From contig CAMEDC010000019.1 of the NCBI GenBank assembly GCA_945913255.1, positions 1 through 54,028 on the forward strand: 54,028 nucleotides of DNA, written 5' to 3'. This DNA comes from an uncultured Lachnospiraceae bacterium (GTDB lineage: Bacteria > Bacillota > Clostridia > Lachnospirales > Lachnospiraceae). Shown piece by piece: positions 1-9,820 of this stretch (positions within the stretch are counted from its first letter, which is position 1; every line of letters begins with the position of its first letter). The notes under the pieces are model-generated. The model did no database searches and was not told the origin of the DNA. It saw nothing but the letters and a program-made list of their open reading frames with translations. A program made the translations under genes and the position numbers.

Positions 1-122
1 GATATTAAAGGAATAATAGCAACCATTGAGAAGACAAGAAAGCAATTTTTAGGTAATATGCTATTATCAACAAGTTGTAAAACGATTTGGATTGCACAAA
101 TTACTGGATTGTGGAGGATAAT
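1..122. other. Leader region upstream of the first importer gene
   Basis: AT-rich stretch with no convincing coding region. The only clear signal is the ribosome site GGAGG at about 113-117, just before the ATG at 123. No good -35/-10 pair was found, so the promoter may lie upstream of the window. Confidence 0.5.
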
Positions 123-3077
123 ATGAAGAACTCTGTTAAGAAGGCAATTATAGCAGTGGTTATCATAGCGGTCGTGGCAGCGGCTGCTGTTCTCATGTCC
201 CTGCGTGATGTCGAGGATTTTCACGAGAAATACGAAGGCTTTGACCTGATGACCGATGTGGAAGGAATGGAGAGAGAAGGTACTTACACCGGTTACCTGA
301 ATGCGCATGCGGATGCCTCCGATTCCGAAGAGAGCGTTGAAGTGAATCTGTTTGACTTTGAATCCACAGGTTCCGTAGAGATTTATAAGGATTATGAGGG
401 AGTTGAAAAATCCCTGTTTACAGATACCGGATCCCTGGTTACCTGGAAGGTGAAGGTACCGGCCACAGGATTTTACAATCTGTACATGGAATACCTGGTT
501 CCCGAATCCAGAGGTGTGGCAGCGGAGAGAGCTGTTTACCTGAACGGAGAGATTCCTTTCGAGGATGCCAGAAATATTTCGTTCTCCAGAATCTGGACAG
601 ATGCCGGAGAGCCAAAGACGGACAATCAGGGAAATCAGATTCGTCCTACACAGATAGAGGTATTTGACTGGCAAAGCTCTTACTTCAGAGATGATATGGG
701 ATATATATCGGAACCGTATCAGTTCTTCCTGGAGAAGGGTGAGAATGAAATCAGCCTCTCTGCGGAAAACGAACCGATGGTTCTGAAAAAACTGGTGGTA
801 AGCGCGGTACAGAAAATAGACAGCTATTCAGAGTACGCATCCAAGCAGCCTGCCGGCAGTACAAAGGAAGCGGTTAAGAATTATATTCAGGTGATTCAGG
901 GAGAAGAATCCACTTATCGTTCCGAATCCTCCCTTTATGCGAAGTATGACAGGTCTTCGCCGACAACACAGCCCAACAGTGTGACCCAAACGGTTCTTAA
1001 CTATGTGGGCGGAGAAACCTGGAGAAGCTCCGGACAGTGGATCGAGTGGGATTTTGAGGTTCCGGAGGATGGTTATTATAACATCACAATCAAGGGACGT
1101 CAGAATTATGCCAGAGGTAGCGTGTCCAACAGAACGGTTTACATAGACGGAGAGATTCCGTTTTTGGAGATGAAGGAAGTTCCTTTTGATTACAGCAATG
1201 ATTGGAACAATCTGACGCTTGCGGATGATGAGGGTACTCCATACAGCTTTTATCTGACAGGAGGAAAACATACGCTCAGATTGGAAGCCAGCCTCGGAGG
1301 ACTTGGAGAAATCCTGGAGGAACTGGAGGATTCCACCTTCAGATTGAATCAGATTTACAGAAAGATACTGGTTTATACAGGAGCTTCTCCTGACCAGTAC
1401 AGAGATTACAAAATAGAAACAAATTATCCTGAAATTATAGAAGCTATGGATTTGGAATCCAAGAGACTTTATAAGATTGTAGATGAAATGGTGGCTTACA
1501 GCGGACAGAAGGCTGACCAGATTGCTACGGCGCAGACAGTGGCGCAGCAGCTGGAGCGCTTCTGCAAAAAGCCCAACAAGATTACACTGGAGTTTACAAC
1601 CTTTAAGGATAATATCACTGCACTTGGTACCGCGTCTTTGAAAATGAGCGAGACAAAGCTGGATGTGGACTATCTGGTGGTAACGAGTACGGACAAGAAG
1701 CCGGAAAAGGATAGAGCAAACGGTTTCCAGAAGCTTTGGCATGAGATTAAGTCTTTTGCAGCATCCTTTGTGGTTGATTACAACTCGGTCGGCGATGTCT
1801 ATGATGAGGACAGCGATGATATTGTAAAGGTTTGGATTCTGACAGGACGTGACCAGGGTACGATTTTAAAGTCAATGGTGGATGACAGCTTCACACCTGC
1901 AACAGGTGTCAAGGTCAATGTGGAAATTGTTGCTGCGGATGCACTTCTGAATGCGGTGCTGGCGGGAAGAGGACCGAATGTGGTATTGTCTGTCGGCGCG
2001 GACCAGCCTGTAAACTATGCTTTGCGTAATGCAGCGGAGGATATTACACAGTTTGATGATTATCAGGAAGTCCTGAGCCATTATTCGCCCAGCTCCTATG
2101 AGCAGTACAGATTGGACGAACATATCTACGGTGTACCGGAAACGCAGACCTTTAATGTAATGTTCTACAGAAAAGATGTACTGGAGGAGCTTGAACTGGA
2201 AGTACCCCAGACCTGGCAGGATTTGATTGAACTGCTCCCTACCATTCAGGGCAACAACCTGTCCGTAGGAATCCCCACAGCGGCGGGAAGCAGTGCGAAT
2301 GCAACGGCAAGTACGGCAGTTGCTTCCAATATGCCTGACTTATCTCTTTACTTTACACTCCTTTATCAGTATGGCGGAGATATGTACAACGAAGCCGGTT
2401 CCAAGACGACAGTCGACGATGAGGCGGGAATCAAGGCATTTGATGAATATACCAGATACTTCAACGATTACGGACTTCCGACGATTTATGACTTCGTCAG
2501 CCGTTTCCGTTCCGGCGAGATGCCGATAGGCATTGCCGCGTATTCAACCTACAATACACTGATGGTATCGGCTCCCGAAATCAGAGGATTATGGGATTTC
2601 ACCCTGATTCCCGGCACGGAGTACACGGATGAGAACGGAAACACCTACATAGACCGTTCCGACTTTATCACGGGAAGTGCAACCATGATGATTGCTACGG
2701 ATGATGAAAAAATCAAGCAGAATTCCTGGGAGTTCATGAAGTGGTGGGCAACCCCCGATACCCAGGTTCGGTTCGGACGTGAAATCGAAGCACTGTTAGG
2801 TTCCTCTGCAAGATATGCAACCGCAAATAAAGATGCATTTTCACAGTTGTCCTGGACCTATGATGATATTCAGGTTCTGAATGAACAGTGGGATCAGACA
2901 GTTGGCATCAGAGAAGTTCCCGGCGGCTATTATACCGGAAGACATATCGCAAACGCAGTACGTAAAGTGCTGAACGATAAGGATGATGCCCGGGAAACCA
3001 TTATTGATTACTCTATCAAGATAGACGACGAGTTGACCAAGAAGCGAAAAGAGTTTGGTCTGCCGGTAGCGGAATAG
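123..3077 (+). CDS. Membrane-anchored ABC solute-binding protein with two N-terminal carbohydrate-binding-like modules
   Basis: This 984-residue protein probably captures a carbohydrate at the cell surface for the importer encoded next to it. Residues about 5-26 form a hydrophobic signal-anchor without a lipobox Cys, so it is likely membrane-tethered rather than a lipoprotein. Residues about 60-240 and 255-430 are two beta-rich modules, each with a GFYNLYMEY / GYYNITIKG type strand and a conserved YLNGEIPF / YIDGEIPF motif, resembling CBM6/35-like jelly rolls. A helical linker follows, and from about residue 565 a family-1 type extracellular solute-binding fold (VKVWILTGRDQG, YGVPETQTFNVMFYRKD, MKWWATPDTQVRFG). 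Typical binding proteins have 400-550 residues, so the N-terminal half is an addition. The ATG at 123 was chosen over an earlier in-frame ATG at 87 because of its GGAGG site. Two permease genes follow within 11 bp and 1 bp. The ligand is unknown. Confidence 0.85.
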   Translation: MKNSVKKAIIAVVIIAVVAAAAVLMSLRDVEDFHEKYEGFDLMTDVEGMEREGTYTGYLNAHADASDSEESVEVNLFDFESTGSVEIYKDYEGVEKSLFTDTGSLVTWKVKVPATGFYNLYMEYLVPESRGVAAERAVYLNGEIPFEDARNISFSRIWTDAGEPKTDNQGNQIRPTQIEVFDWQSSYFRDDMGYISEPYQFFLEKGENEISLSAENEPMVLKKLVVSAVQKIDSYSEYASKQPAGSTKEAVKNYIQVIQGEESTYRSESSLYAKYDRSSPTTQPNSVTQTVLNYVGGETWRSSGQWIEWDFEVPEDGYYNITIKGRQNYARGSVSNRTVYIDGEIPFLEMKEVPFDYSNDWNNLTLADDEGTPYSFYLTGGKHTLRLEASLGGLGEILEELEDSTFRLNQIYRKILVYTGASPDQYRDYKIETNYPEIIEAMDLESKRLYKIVDEMVAYSGQKADQIATAQTVAQQLERFCKKPNKITLEFTTFKDNITALGTASLKMSETKLDVDYLVVTSTDKKPEKDRANGFQKLWHEIKSFAASFVVDYNSVGDVYDEDSDDIVKVWILTGRDQGTILKSMVDDSFTPATGVKVNVEIVAADALLNAVLAGRGPNVVLSVGADQPVNYALRNAAEDITQFDDYQEVLSHYSPSSYEQYRLDEHIYGVPETQTFNVMFYRKDVLEELELEVPQTWQDLIELLPTIQGNNLSVGIPTAAGSSANATASTAVASNMPDLSLYFTLLYQYGGDMYNEAGSKTTVDDEAGIKAFDEYTRYFNDYGLPTIYDFVSRFRSGEMPIGIAAYSTYNTLMVSAPEIRGLWDFTLIPGTEYTDENGNTYIDRSDFITGSATMMIATDDEKIKQNSWEFMKWWATPDTQVRFGREIEALLGSSARYATANKDAFSQLSWTYDDIQVLNEQWDQTVGIREVPGGYYTGRHIANAVRKVLNDKDDARETIIDYSIKIDDELTKKRKEFGLPVAE

Positions 3078-3088
3078 GGGAGTGAAGG

Positions 3089-4027
3089 ATGAAAGAGTAT
3101 TTTAGAAAATATGTCACTTTGCGAAAGCATAACGCAAAGGTGGCATGGAAAAAAATGAAAAGAAGTAAGATGTGCTATTTGTTTCTGGCACCTTATGCCA
3201 TCCTGTTTGCAATGTTCTTCATTGCGCCGGTTGTGGTATCCATCTTCTTCAGTTTTACCTACTACAATATTCTGGAGGCACCCAGATTCATCGGACTGCA
3301 GAACTATATCAGCCTGATCCTGGAGGATGATATCTTCCTTCAGGCAATCAAGAATACGCTGATGATTGCAGTCATTACCGGTCCCTTGGGTTATATTATG
3401 TCCTTCCTGTTTGCGTGGCTGATCAATGAGCTGCCACGATGGGTGCGAAGCGTGGCGGTTGTTGTATTCTACGCACCGTCCATCGCAGGTAACTGCTTCG
3501 TTATCTTCTCCGTATTGTTCCGAGGAGATGCTTACGGACATGTGAATGCACTGCTGATGAATATGGGTATTATTGATAAACCTATTCTGTGGCTGATTAA
3601 TCCGACCTATATGCTTCCTGTGTGTATGCTGGTTATTCTGTGGATGAGCCTTGGTACCGGATTCCTTTCCTTTGTGGCAGGTCTTCAGGGTGTTGACAGA
3701 TCCCAGTTTGAAGCCGGATACATGGATGGTATCAAGAACCGTTGGCAAGAACTCTGGTACATCACTCTTCCCAATATGAAACCTATGCTGATGTTCGGTG
3801 CGGTTATGTCAATCACACAGGCTTTCGGTGTCTGTGATGTAACCATGACGCTGTGTGGATATCCCAGTACGGACTATGCGGCGCGAACCATTGTAACACA
3901 CTTGTTTGACTATGGTTATTCCCGATTCGAAATGGGTTATGCATGTGCGATTGCAACGATTTTGTTCCTGATGATGATTTTATGTAACAAAGCAATACAA
4001 AGTCTGTTGAGAAGAGTAGGAACCTGA
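3089..4027 (+). CDS. Carbohydrate ABC transporter permease (MalF/UgpA-like)
   Basis: This 312-residue inner-membrane subunit has about six hydrophobic segments after a basic N-terminus (first segment MCYLFLAPYAILFAMFF). It carries the cytoplasmic EAA loop that docks the ATPase: EAGYMDGIKNRWQELWYI followed by LPNMKP, about residues 211-231. The family pairs with a second permease to form the pore for a sugar imported with a binding protein. Here the binding protein lies 11 bp upstream and the partner permease 1 bp downstream, so the three form one transporter. No ATPase gene of the MsmX/UgpC type is in this operon. The substrate is not evident. Confidence 0.9.
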   Translation: MKEYFRKYVTLRKHNAKVAWKKMKRSKMCYLFLAPYAILFAMFFIAPVVVSIFFSFTYYNILEAPRFIGLQNYISLILEDDIFLQAIKNTLMIAVITGPLGYIMSFLFAWLINELPRWVRSVAVVVFYAPSIAGNCFVIFSVLFRGDAYGHVNALLMNMGIIDKPILWLINPTYMLPVCMLVILWMSLGTGFLSFVAGLQGVDRSQFEAGYMDGIKNRWQELWYITLPNMKPMLMFGAVMSITQAFGVCDVTMTLCGYPSTDYAARTIVTHLFDYGYSRFEMGYACAIATILFLMMILCNKAIQSLLRRVGT

Positions 4028-4028
4028 T

Positions 4029-4931
4029 ATGAGCAAGAAGATAAAAAAAGAAAAAGTCGAAAAAGAATATCGCAAAAAGCTGATTCGGAGAAGAAAACCG
4101 AACCGCTCCATAGCCGGAGACATTTTCCTGTATCTGTTCCTGGCATTTGTAGCGCTTGTAATGGCATTCCCCATTATATACGCAGTCAGCAGTGCCTTAA
4201 AGCCGTTGGATGAGCTGTTCAAGTTCCCTCCGAAGATACTGGCACAGAATCCGACACTGGATAACTTCTCGGATTTGTTCGTTACCATGGGGAAATCCTG
4301 GGTTACCTTTTCCAGATATCTGTTTAACACCGTATTTATCACGGCGGCAGGTACGGCAGGACATCTGATGATTGCTTCCATGGCAGCTTTTGTCCTTGCA
4401 AAATATGAGTTCCCCGGCGGGCAGACCTTTTTCAAACTGGTTACGGTTGCCATGATGTTCACCGGATATGTTACGGCGATTCCCAACTATCTGATTTTGA
4501 ATGCACTGGGATGGATTGACAGCTACTGGGCAATTATCATACCTGCATTTGCATCTCCCATGGGACTGTTCCTGATGAAGCAGTTCATGGAAGGACTTCC
4601 TACCTCGCTGATTGAAGCTGCAAAGATTGACGGTGCCAATGAGTGGAAAGTATTTGTCGGAATTGTCATGCCGAATGTAAAGCCTGCGTGGATGACCCTG
4701 ATTATCTTTTCTGTGCAGGCACTCTGGAACAATAAGGCAGCTACCTATATTTATTCTGAGGAGAAGAAAACCCTTGTCTATGCGATGCAGCAGATTCAGG
4801 GTGGCGGTATTGCGAGAACCGGTCAGGCTGCGGCAGTCAGCGTTGTGCTGATGGCAGTTCCCATCGCAGTCTTTATTTTCTCGGAGAGCCAGATTCTGGA
4901 GACGATGGCAAGCTCCGGTCTGAAGGATTAA
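4029..4931 (+). CDS. Carbohydrate ABC transporter permease (MalG/UgpE-like)
   Basis: This 300-residue inner-membrane partner permease has a lysine/arginine-rich N-terminus of about 30 residues, then six hydrophobic segments. The EAA loop is EAAKIDGANEWKVFVGIV with MPNVKP, about residues 196-219. It starts one base after the stop of the preceding permease, so the two are almost certainly translationally coupled and made in equal amounts. The C-terminal end (SSGLKD) is typical of the family. With the 3089-4027 permease and the binding protein at 123-3077 it forms one importer. Confidence 0.9.
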   Translation: MSKKIKKEKVEKEYRKKLIRRRKPNRSIAGDIFLYLFLAFVALVMAFPIIYAVSSALKPLDELFKFPPKILAQNPTLDNFSDLFVTMGKSWVTFSRYLFNTVFITAAGTAGHLMIASMAAFVLAKYEFPGGQTFFKLVTVAMMFTGYVTAIPNYLILNALGWIDSYWAIIIPAFASPMGLFLMKQFMEGLPTSLIEAAKIDGANEWKVFVGIVMPNVKPAWMTLIIFSVQALWNNKAATYIYSEEKKTLVYAMQQIQGGGIARTGQAAAVSVVLMAVPIAVFIFSESQILETMASSGLKD

Positions 4932-4949
4932 CAGGGAACGAGGTGGCAT

Positions 4950-6455
4950 ATGAAAAACAAGATGGTAAAAAGAATCAGTGCTCTGGTACTCAGCGCGTTT
5001 GTTCTTGCAGGCTCTCCCATGGCGGTCTGCGCGATGGAGAGAAGTTATACATATAATTACGACTGGTGGGGAGATGTACAGGATTCCCCGGATGCCTACA
5101 CCGTATGCGGTGTGTACACATCTTCGGATTTTGGACTGGATGTGAATCTGAAGAGTCCGGAGGGGTTATATGTTTCGGGAAATCTGGTTTATATCTGTGA
5201 TACCGGAAACAACCGTATTGTAGAACTGGAAAGAGTATCAACGGAAAAATTTGAAGTAAAAAGAATCATTGACAGCTTCAAAGGCGACGTAGAAAACAAA
5301 ACTTTTTCCGGACCTACGGATATCGCGATATCGGAAGCGGGTGAATTCTTTATTGCAGATAAGGGAAACGGCAGAATCCTGAAGCTGGATAAGGATTTGA
5401 ATTATATCATGCAGTTTGATAAGCCTGTGGATTCCACTTTGGATCCTGCAATCGGCTTCCTGCCCAACAAGATTGTTATCGATACGGCCGGACGTGTTTA
5501 CTGCATTGCGACAGGTATCAACAAAGGTTTGATCAAATACGAAAACGACGGTGTCTTTTCCGGATTTGTAGGAGCTACTAAGGTTGCATATGATTGGATG
5601 GATTACATCTGGAAGAAATTCGCAACCCAGGAACAGAGAGCCCAGATGGAGTCTTTCGTACCGACAGAGTATGATAATATTTACGTTGACCATGAAGGAT
5701 TCATTTATGCATGTGCCGGCAGTGTGGAAGAGGATGACCTTGACAACGGTACGGTTGATGCGATTCGTAAACTGAATCTGATGGGAAATGACATTCTGGT
5801 ACGAAACGGTGAATGGCCTGTATACGGTGATTTGTACTGGGGAGAGGGCGGTGGCTATGAAGGTCCTTCCTATTTCTCCGATGTAACCGCTTTTGACAAT
5901 GATATTTATGTCTGCCTGGACAGAAACAGAGGAAGACTTTTCGGATACGATGACCAGGGAAAAATGGTATTCGGATTCGGAGGAAACGGAAACCTTGACG
6001 GTTACTTCAGAAAACCGATTGCAATTGAACATATGGGTTATGACCTGATGGTTCTGGATTCTCTGGATTGCAGTCTTACACTGTTCCTCCCGACAGAGTT
6101 CGGAAGCTTGATTTATCAGGCAATTGACCAGTTTGATGACGGAGACTATGATGCATCCGGTGAGAGCTGGCAGAAGGTGATGGATCTCAACGGAAATTAC
6201 GATTTGGCTTATATCGGAATCGGACGTTCTCTGCTTCGCCAGGAAAAGTATCGGGAGGCAATGGACTATTTTGAATTAAAGTACGATGCTGAGAATTACT
6301 CAAAGGCGTATAAGCAATATCGTAAAGAGTGGGTGGAAGAACATATTGTTGCAATTGTAATCATAATACTTGCATTGTTCCTGATACCTCTTTCGATCGG
6401 AAAGGTAAAAGAAATCAAGCATGAAATCGATATTGCAGATATTTTCAGAACCTAG
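4950..6455 (+). CDS. Secreted, C-terminally anchored NHL beta-propeller protein with TPR segment
   Basis: This 501-residue protein has a Sec signal peptide (residues 1-28, ending AVCA). About five NHL-type blades follow over residues 60-370, with motifs such as YICDTGNNRIVEL, FFIADKGNGRILKLD and VCLDRNRGRLFGYD. Residues about 395-455 look like one or two TPR-like helix pairs (AIDQFDDGDYDASGESWQKV; LLRQEKYREAMDYFE). A C-terminal transmembrane segment (about 463-483) precedes a short cytoplasmic tail, so the propeller faces outside. NHL propellers bind proteins or sugars; no enzyme motif is visible. It lies between permease and Yip1-like genes of the same operon, so a role in surface assembly or substrate handling for the importer is likely. 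The function is inferred from context only. Confidence 0.75.
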   Translation: MKNKMVKRISALVLSAFVLAGSPMAVCAMERSYTYNYDWWGDVQDSPDAYTVCGVYTSSDFGLDVNLKSPEGLYVSGNLVYICDTGNNRIVELERVSTEKFEVKRIIDSFKGDVENKTFSGPTDIAISEAGEFFIADKGNGRILKLDKDLNYIMQFDKPVDSTLDPAIGFLPNKIVIDTAGRVYCIATGINKGLIKYENDGVFSGFVGATKVAYDWMDYIWKKFATQEQRAQMESFVPTEYDNIYVDHEGFIYACAGSVEEDDLDNGTVDAIRKLNLMGNDILVRNGEWPVYGDLYWGEGGGYEGPSYFSDVTAFDNDIYVCLDRNRGRLFGYDDQGKMVFGFGGNGNLDGYFRKPIAIEHMGYDLMVLDSLDCSLTLFLPTEFGSLIYQAIDQFDDGDYDASGESWQKVMDLNGNYDLAYIGIGRSLLRQEKYREAMDYFELKYDAENYSKAYKQYRKEWVEEHIVAIVIIILALFLIPLSIGKVKEIKHEIDIADIFRT

Positions 6456-6471
6456 ATAAACGGAGGCCGGT

Positions 6472-7128
6472 ATGATTGCTTTATTGAAAAAGAAAGAAAC
6501 ATATCAACACTATATTGCAACGTTAAAGTTTGCGCTATACTGTATTACGCATCCTTTGGACGGCTTCTGGGATTTGACTCATGAGAAGAGAGGATCCTAT
6601 GCGGCGGCAAATACGATTTTAATCCTGACATTACTCGCCAGAGTTATGAAGCTGCGTTTTACAAGTTTTATTTTCCTGAACGTGTATTGGGAGGATCTGA
6701 ATATATTCCTTTATATTGCCAGTGTGCTCTTCCCGTTGCTGTTGTTCGTAGTCGGCAACTGGGCACTTACCACACTGTTTGACGGTAAAGGACGACTGGG
6801 ACAGGTATATATGGCAACCTGCTATGCGCTGACGCCGTATCCTCTGATGCAGTTCCCGCTGATGATTTTCAGCAACTTCGTGACCGTGGATGAAGCAGAG
6901 TTCTATTCGGTACTCAGTGCAATATCCCTGATATGGGCGGCACTTTTGATTATTGCTGCGATGGGACAGATTCACGAGTTCTCAATGAGCAAGAATTTAC
7001 TATTTATGGTAGCGAGCCTGTTCGCAATGCTGGTAATCGTGTTTATTCTGTTACTGTTTTTCAGCATGATTTCGCAGGGCGTTGCATATTTTATCTCTTT
7101 GGCCAGAGAAATGCTGTTTAGATTATAA
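6472..7128 (+). CDS. Yip1-family integral membrane protein
   Basis: This 218-residue, strongly hydrophobic protein has about five transmembrane segments and a short charged N-terminus. The pattern of an N-terminal YxxYIATLKFALYCITHPLDGFW-like region, then a GNWALTTLFDGKGRLGQVYMAT segment and CYALTPYPLMQFP, matches the bacterial Yip1 family (the GxGxxxxvy and Y-x-L-x-P features). Its molecular role is not established in bacteria. It sits 16 bp after the NHL protein gene and 65 bp before the large GH-like protein, with an RBS (GGAGG) just upstream. It is probably an accessory of the same membrane complex. Confidence 0.7.
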   Translation: MIALLKKKETYQHYIATLKFALYCITHPLDGFWDLTHEKRGSYAAANTILILTLLARVMKLRFTSFIFLNVYWEDLNIFLYIASVLFPLLLFVVGNWALTTLFDGKGRLGQVYMATCYALTPYPLMQFPLMIFSNFVTVDEAEFYSVLSAISLIWAALLIIAAMGQIHEFSMSKNLLFMVASLFAMLVIVFILLLFFSMISQGVAYFISLAREMLFRL

Positions 7129-7193
7129 GGATGCTTCTTGGATAGACAGCATTGGAAAAACGGGCTGTAAGGATGAAAAGGATGGGAGTAACC

Positions 7194-9788
7194 ATGAAAA
7201 AAGAAAAATCAGTAAGAAAAGCAGAAATGAAAGCTGCAATCATCAGACAGTTGAAGAGTTTAATATTTCCGGTAATACTCTGTGCCATTATTCTGGGTGG
7301 TGTGTTTATTGTCATCAACTATGATAATGCGGAGGAAGAGGAAGAAATCATCCGCATCAACGCCTATGAAGGGTCAATGGAACCCATCGTGGTAGAGAAC
7401 GACCAGCTGAAAATGACAATGGATCCCGGAACAACACAGTTTTCGGTGGAACTGAAGGAAACCGGCAAAATCTGGTATTCCAACCCTCAGAATGCAGAGA
7501 CAGATACCATAGCGCTCCCCGCAGAGAAAGGGAATCTTCAATCAACTCTGGTTATGACATACAGTGTGGATACCGGCTTGAAAACCACATATAACAACTA
7601 TGAATACAGTATCAAGAACGGTATTTATGAAATTGAGGCAGGTCAGGATTATATCAGAGTTAATTATTCCATCGGTAATACAGAGAAAGAGTACATCATT
7701 CCTCCTGTATGTACGGAGACGAATTTTGAACACTGGATATCTATGATGGATAAAACTGCCGTGAATATGGTAAAGCAGTATTATAAGAAATATGATATCA
7801 ACAAACTGGGAAAGAAGGATGATAAGGAGCAGCTGCTTCAGAATTATCCGATTCTGGAAACAGAAGTGATCTACGTGCTTCGTGACGGAACCAACGACAG
7901 CCTGAAAACAAAGATGCAGAGTCATTTCGCAGATGTCGGATATACATTGGAAGATTATGCGGCAGATAAGGAATTGAACATGGCATCCCAATCCTCCGAT
8001 AAACCGATTTTCAATGTATCCATGATTTATCGGTTGGACGGAAATAAAATGACTGTTGAGATTCCGCTGAATGAGTTGGAAAGCAAGGAAGAGTTCCCGA
8101 TTTATACACTGACTCCGCTTCCCTATTTCGGAGCAGGCGGAATGGAGGATGACGGATATCTCTTCGTTCCGGAAGGCGGCGGCGCCATCATCAACTTTAA
8201 TAACGGGAAAACAGCGCAGAACAGCTATTATGCAAATATGTACGGTTGGGATATGTGTCTGGTAAGAGATGCAGTGGTACATAACACAAGAACCTATTTC
8301 AACACCTTTGGTGTTGCACAGGGGAATGACTCCTTCCTGTGTATCATGGGTGAGGGTGCTCCTTATGCTTCCGTTCAGGCCGATATCAGCGGACATTTTA
8401 ACTGTTTCAACTATGTAAATGCAGTATACAGTGTAACACTTCGTGAGAAATATGATGTCGGTGATATCGCAAACAGTGATGTTTACGTTTACCTGGATGA
8501 GCTTCCCGACGAAACACTGACACAGACCTATCACTTTATCGGTTCCGGAAGCTATGTGGATATGGCGAAGGAATACCAGGGTTATCTGAAGGAGACGTAT
8601 GGTGATTATCTGACACTGAATGAAGACAGTGAAGCACCGGTTGCTTTGGAAATTGTGGGTGCTGTTGACAAAGTGAAGCAGATTGTGGGTGTACCTGTTT
8701 CAAGACCTCTGAAGCTGACTACTTATAAGGAAGCAGAAGAGATGGTGAAGGAGTTGCAGGCAGAGGGAATGAATAATATGTCTGTAAAGCTTTCCGGCTG
8801 GGCGAACGGTGGTATCAATCAGAAGCTTCTGAAGAAAGTGAACACGATTTCCGATTTGGGCAGTAAAAAGGATTTACAGAGTTTTGTGAATACGGCTAAA
8901 AGCCTTGGAGTGGATGTTTACCTGGACGGTGTTACCCAGTATGAATACGACAGCAACCTTCTGAATGGCTTCTTTTCTTACAGAGATGCGGCAAGATTTA
9001 TCAGCAAGGAAAGAGCAGAGCTGTTCCAGTACAGCGCCATAACCTATTCACAGAGAGAGGGTACGGACAGCTATTACCTGCTGCACAACAATCTGGCATT
9101 GCAGATGGCTGATAATCTTTATCAGGCAGCGAAGAAGTACGGAGCCGGTGCTTCCTTCAGAGATAACGGAATGGATTTGTCCGGTGACTATTATAAGAAG
9201 AATACAGTCAGCAGACAGGAAAGTCTGAACAGACAGGCTGCTCAGATGAAGGGCATGGCAGATGACGGTACCAATGTCATGATAAACATGGGTAATGATT
9301 ATGCAATAGCATACAGCGATATGGTCACCAATATGGATCTGCGCGGCAGTGAATATACGATTCTTGATGAGTATGTTCCGTTCTATCAGCTGGCTTTGCA
9401 TGGTTATGTAAACTATACCGGTACACCGCTGAACCTTTGCGGAAATGCAGAGGAGGAGTTGCTCTTCTCGGCAGAATACGGAGCAGGCTTGTATTTCACG
9501 ATGATGCGTGAAACGGCATTTGCTCTTCAGAAGACCCTTTACACCGAATACTACGGTTCCGATTATGCTGCATGGCACGACAGAATGATTGAAATCTATA
9601 CAAGATATAATGCGGAGCTGGGACATACTTTTAATCAGGAAATGAAGGATCATAAGAATCTTTCCGCGGAATTGTCCTGTACTACATATGAAGACGGAAC
9701 AAAAGTTTATGTGAATTATGGATATGCGGACGCTTCGACACCGGAAGGTGAGAAAGTTCCTGCAAGAGATTATTTGGTAGTTCGGTAA
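7194..9788 (+). CDS. Large membrane-anchored protein with glycoside-hydrolase-like architecture (probably DUF5696)
   Basis: This is an 864-residue protein with one N-terminal transmembrane anchor (about residues 22-40), the rest being extracellular. Residues about 60-470 are beta-rich (for example LKMTMDPGTTQFSVEL and PYFGAGGMEDDGYLFVPEGG), resembling the N-terminal beta-sandwich that precedes the barrel in many glycoside hydrolases. Residues about 480-770 have TIM-barrel-like alternation with acidic motifs at strand ends (VYLDGVTQYEYDSN, GASFRDNGMDLSG). A short beta domain ends the protein. I believe this is the DUF5696 family often found beside importers with CBM-fused binding proteins; activity is unproven. 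The ATG at 7194 was chosen (GGGAG at 7184-7188, 5-base spacer) over TTG 7152 and ATG 7173/7182, which lack spaced ribosome sites. Confidence 0.65.
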   Translation: MKKEKSVRKAEMKAAIIRQLKSLIFPVILCAIILGGVFIVINYDNAEEEEEIIRINAYEGSMEPIVVENDQLKMTMDPGTTQFSVELKETGKIWYSNPQNAETDTIALPAEKGNLQSTLVMTYSVDTGLKTTYNNYEYSIKNGIYEIEAGQDYIRVNYSIGNTEKEYIIPPVCTETNFEHWISMMDKTAVNMVKQYYKKYDINKLGKKDDKEQLLQNYPILETEVIYVLRDGTNDSLKTKMQSHFADVGYTLEDYAADKELNMASQSSDKPIFNVSMIYRLDGNKMTVEIPLNELESKEEFPIYTLTPLPYFGAGGMEDDGYLFVPEGGGAIINFNNGKTAQNSYYANMYGWDMCLVRDAVVHNTRTYFNTFGVAQGNDSFLCIMGEGAPYASVQADISGHFNCFNYVNAVYSVTLREKYDVGDIANSDVYVYLDELPDETLTQTYHFIGSGSYVDMAKEYQGYLKETYGDYLTLNEDSEAPVALEIVGAVDKVKQIVGVPVSRPLKLTTYKEAEEMVKELQAEGMNNMSVKLSGWANGGINQKLLKKVNTISDLGSKKDLQSFVNTAKSLGVDVYLDGVTQYEYDSNLLNGFFSYRDAARFISKERAELFQYSAITYSQREGTDSYYLLHNNLALQMADNLYQAAKKYGAGASFRDNGMDLSGDYYKKNTVSRQESLNRQAAQMKGMADDGTNVMINMGNDYAIAYSDMVTNMDLRGSEYTILDEYVPFYQLALHGYVNYTGTPLNLCGNAEEELLFSAEYGAGLYFTMMRETAFALQKTLYTEYYGSDYAAWHDRMIEIYTRYNAELGHTFNQEMKDHKNLSAELSCTTYEDGTKVYVNYGYADASTPEGEKVPARDYLVVR

Positions 9789-9820
9789 GAAAACAGAAAT
9801 GTTTAGAAAGGGTAGTGGTT

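Noticed and set aside
74..90. A cre-like sequence (TTGTAAAACGATTT) upstream of the first importer gene.
   Set aside because: It misses the catabolite-control consensus by one base of spacing and no promoter could be placed next to it.
828..1742. Long antisense open frames opposite the first binding protein and several other genes.
   Set aside because: They lack ribosome sites and recognisable domains and mirror the coding bias of the real gene on the other strand.
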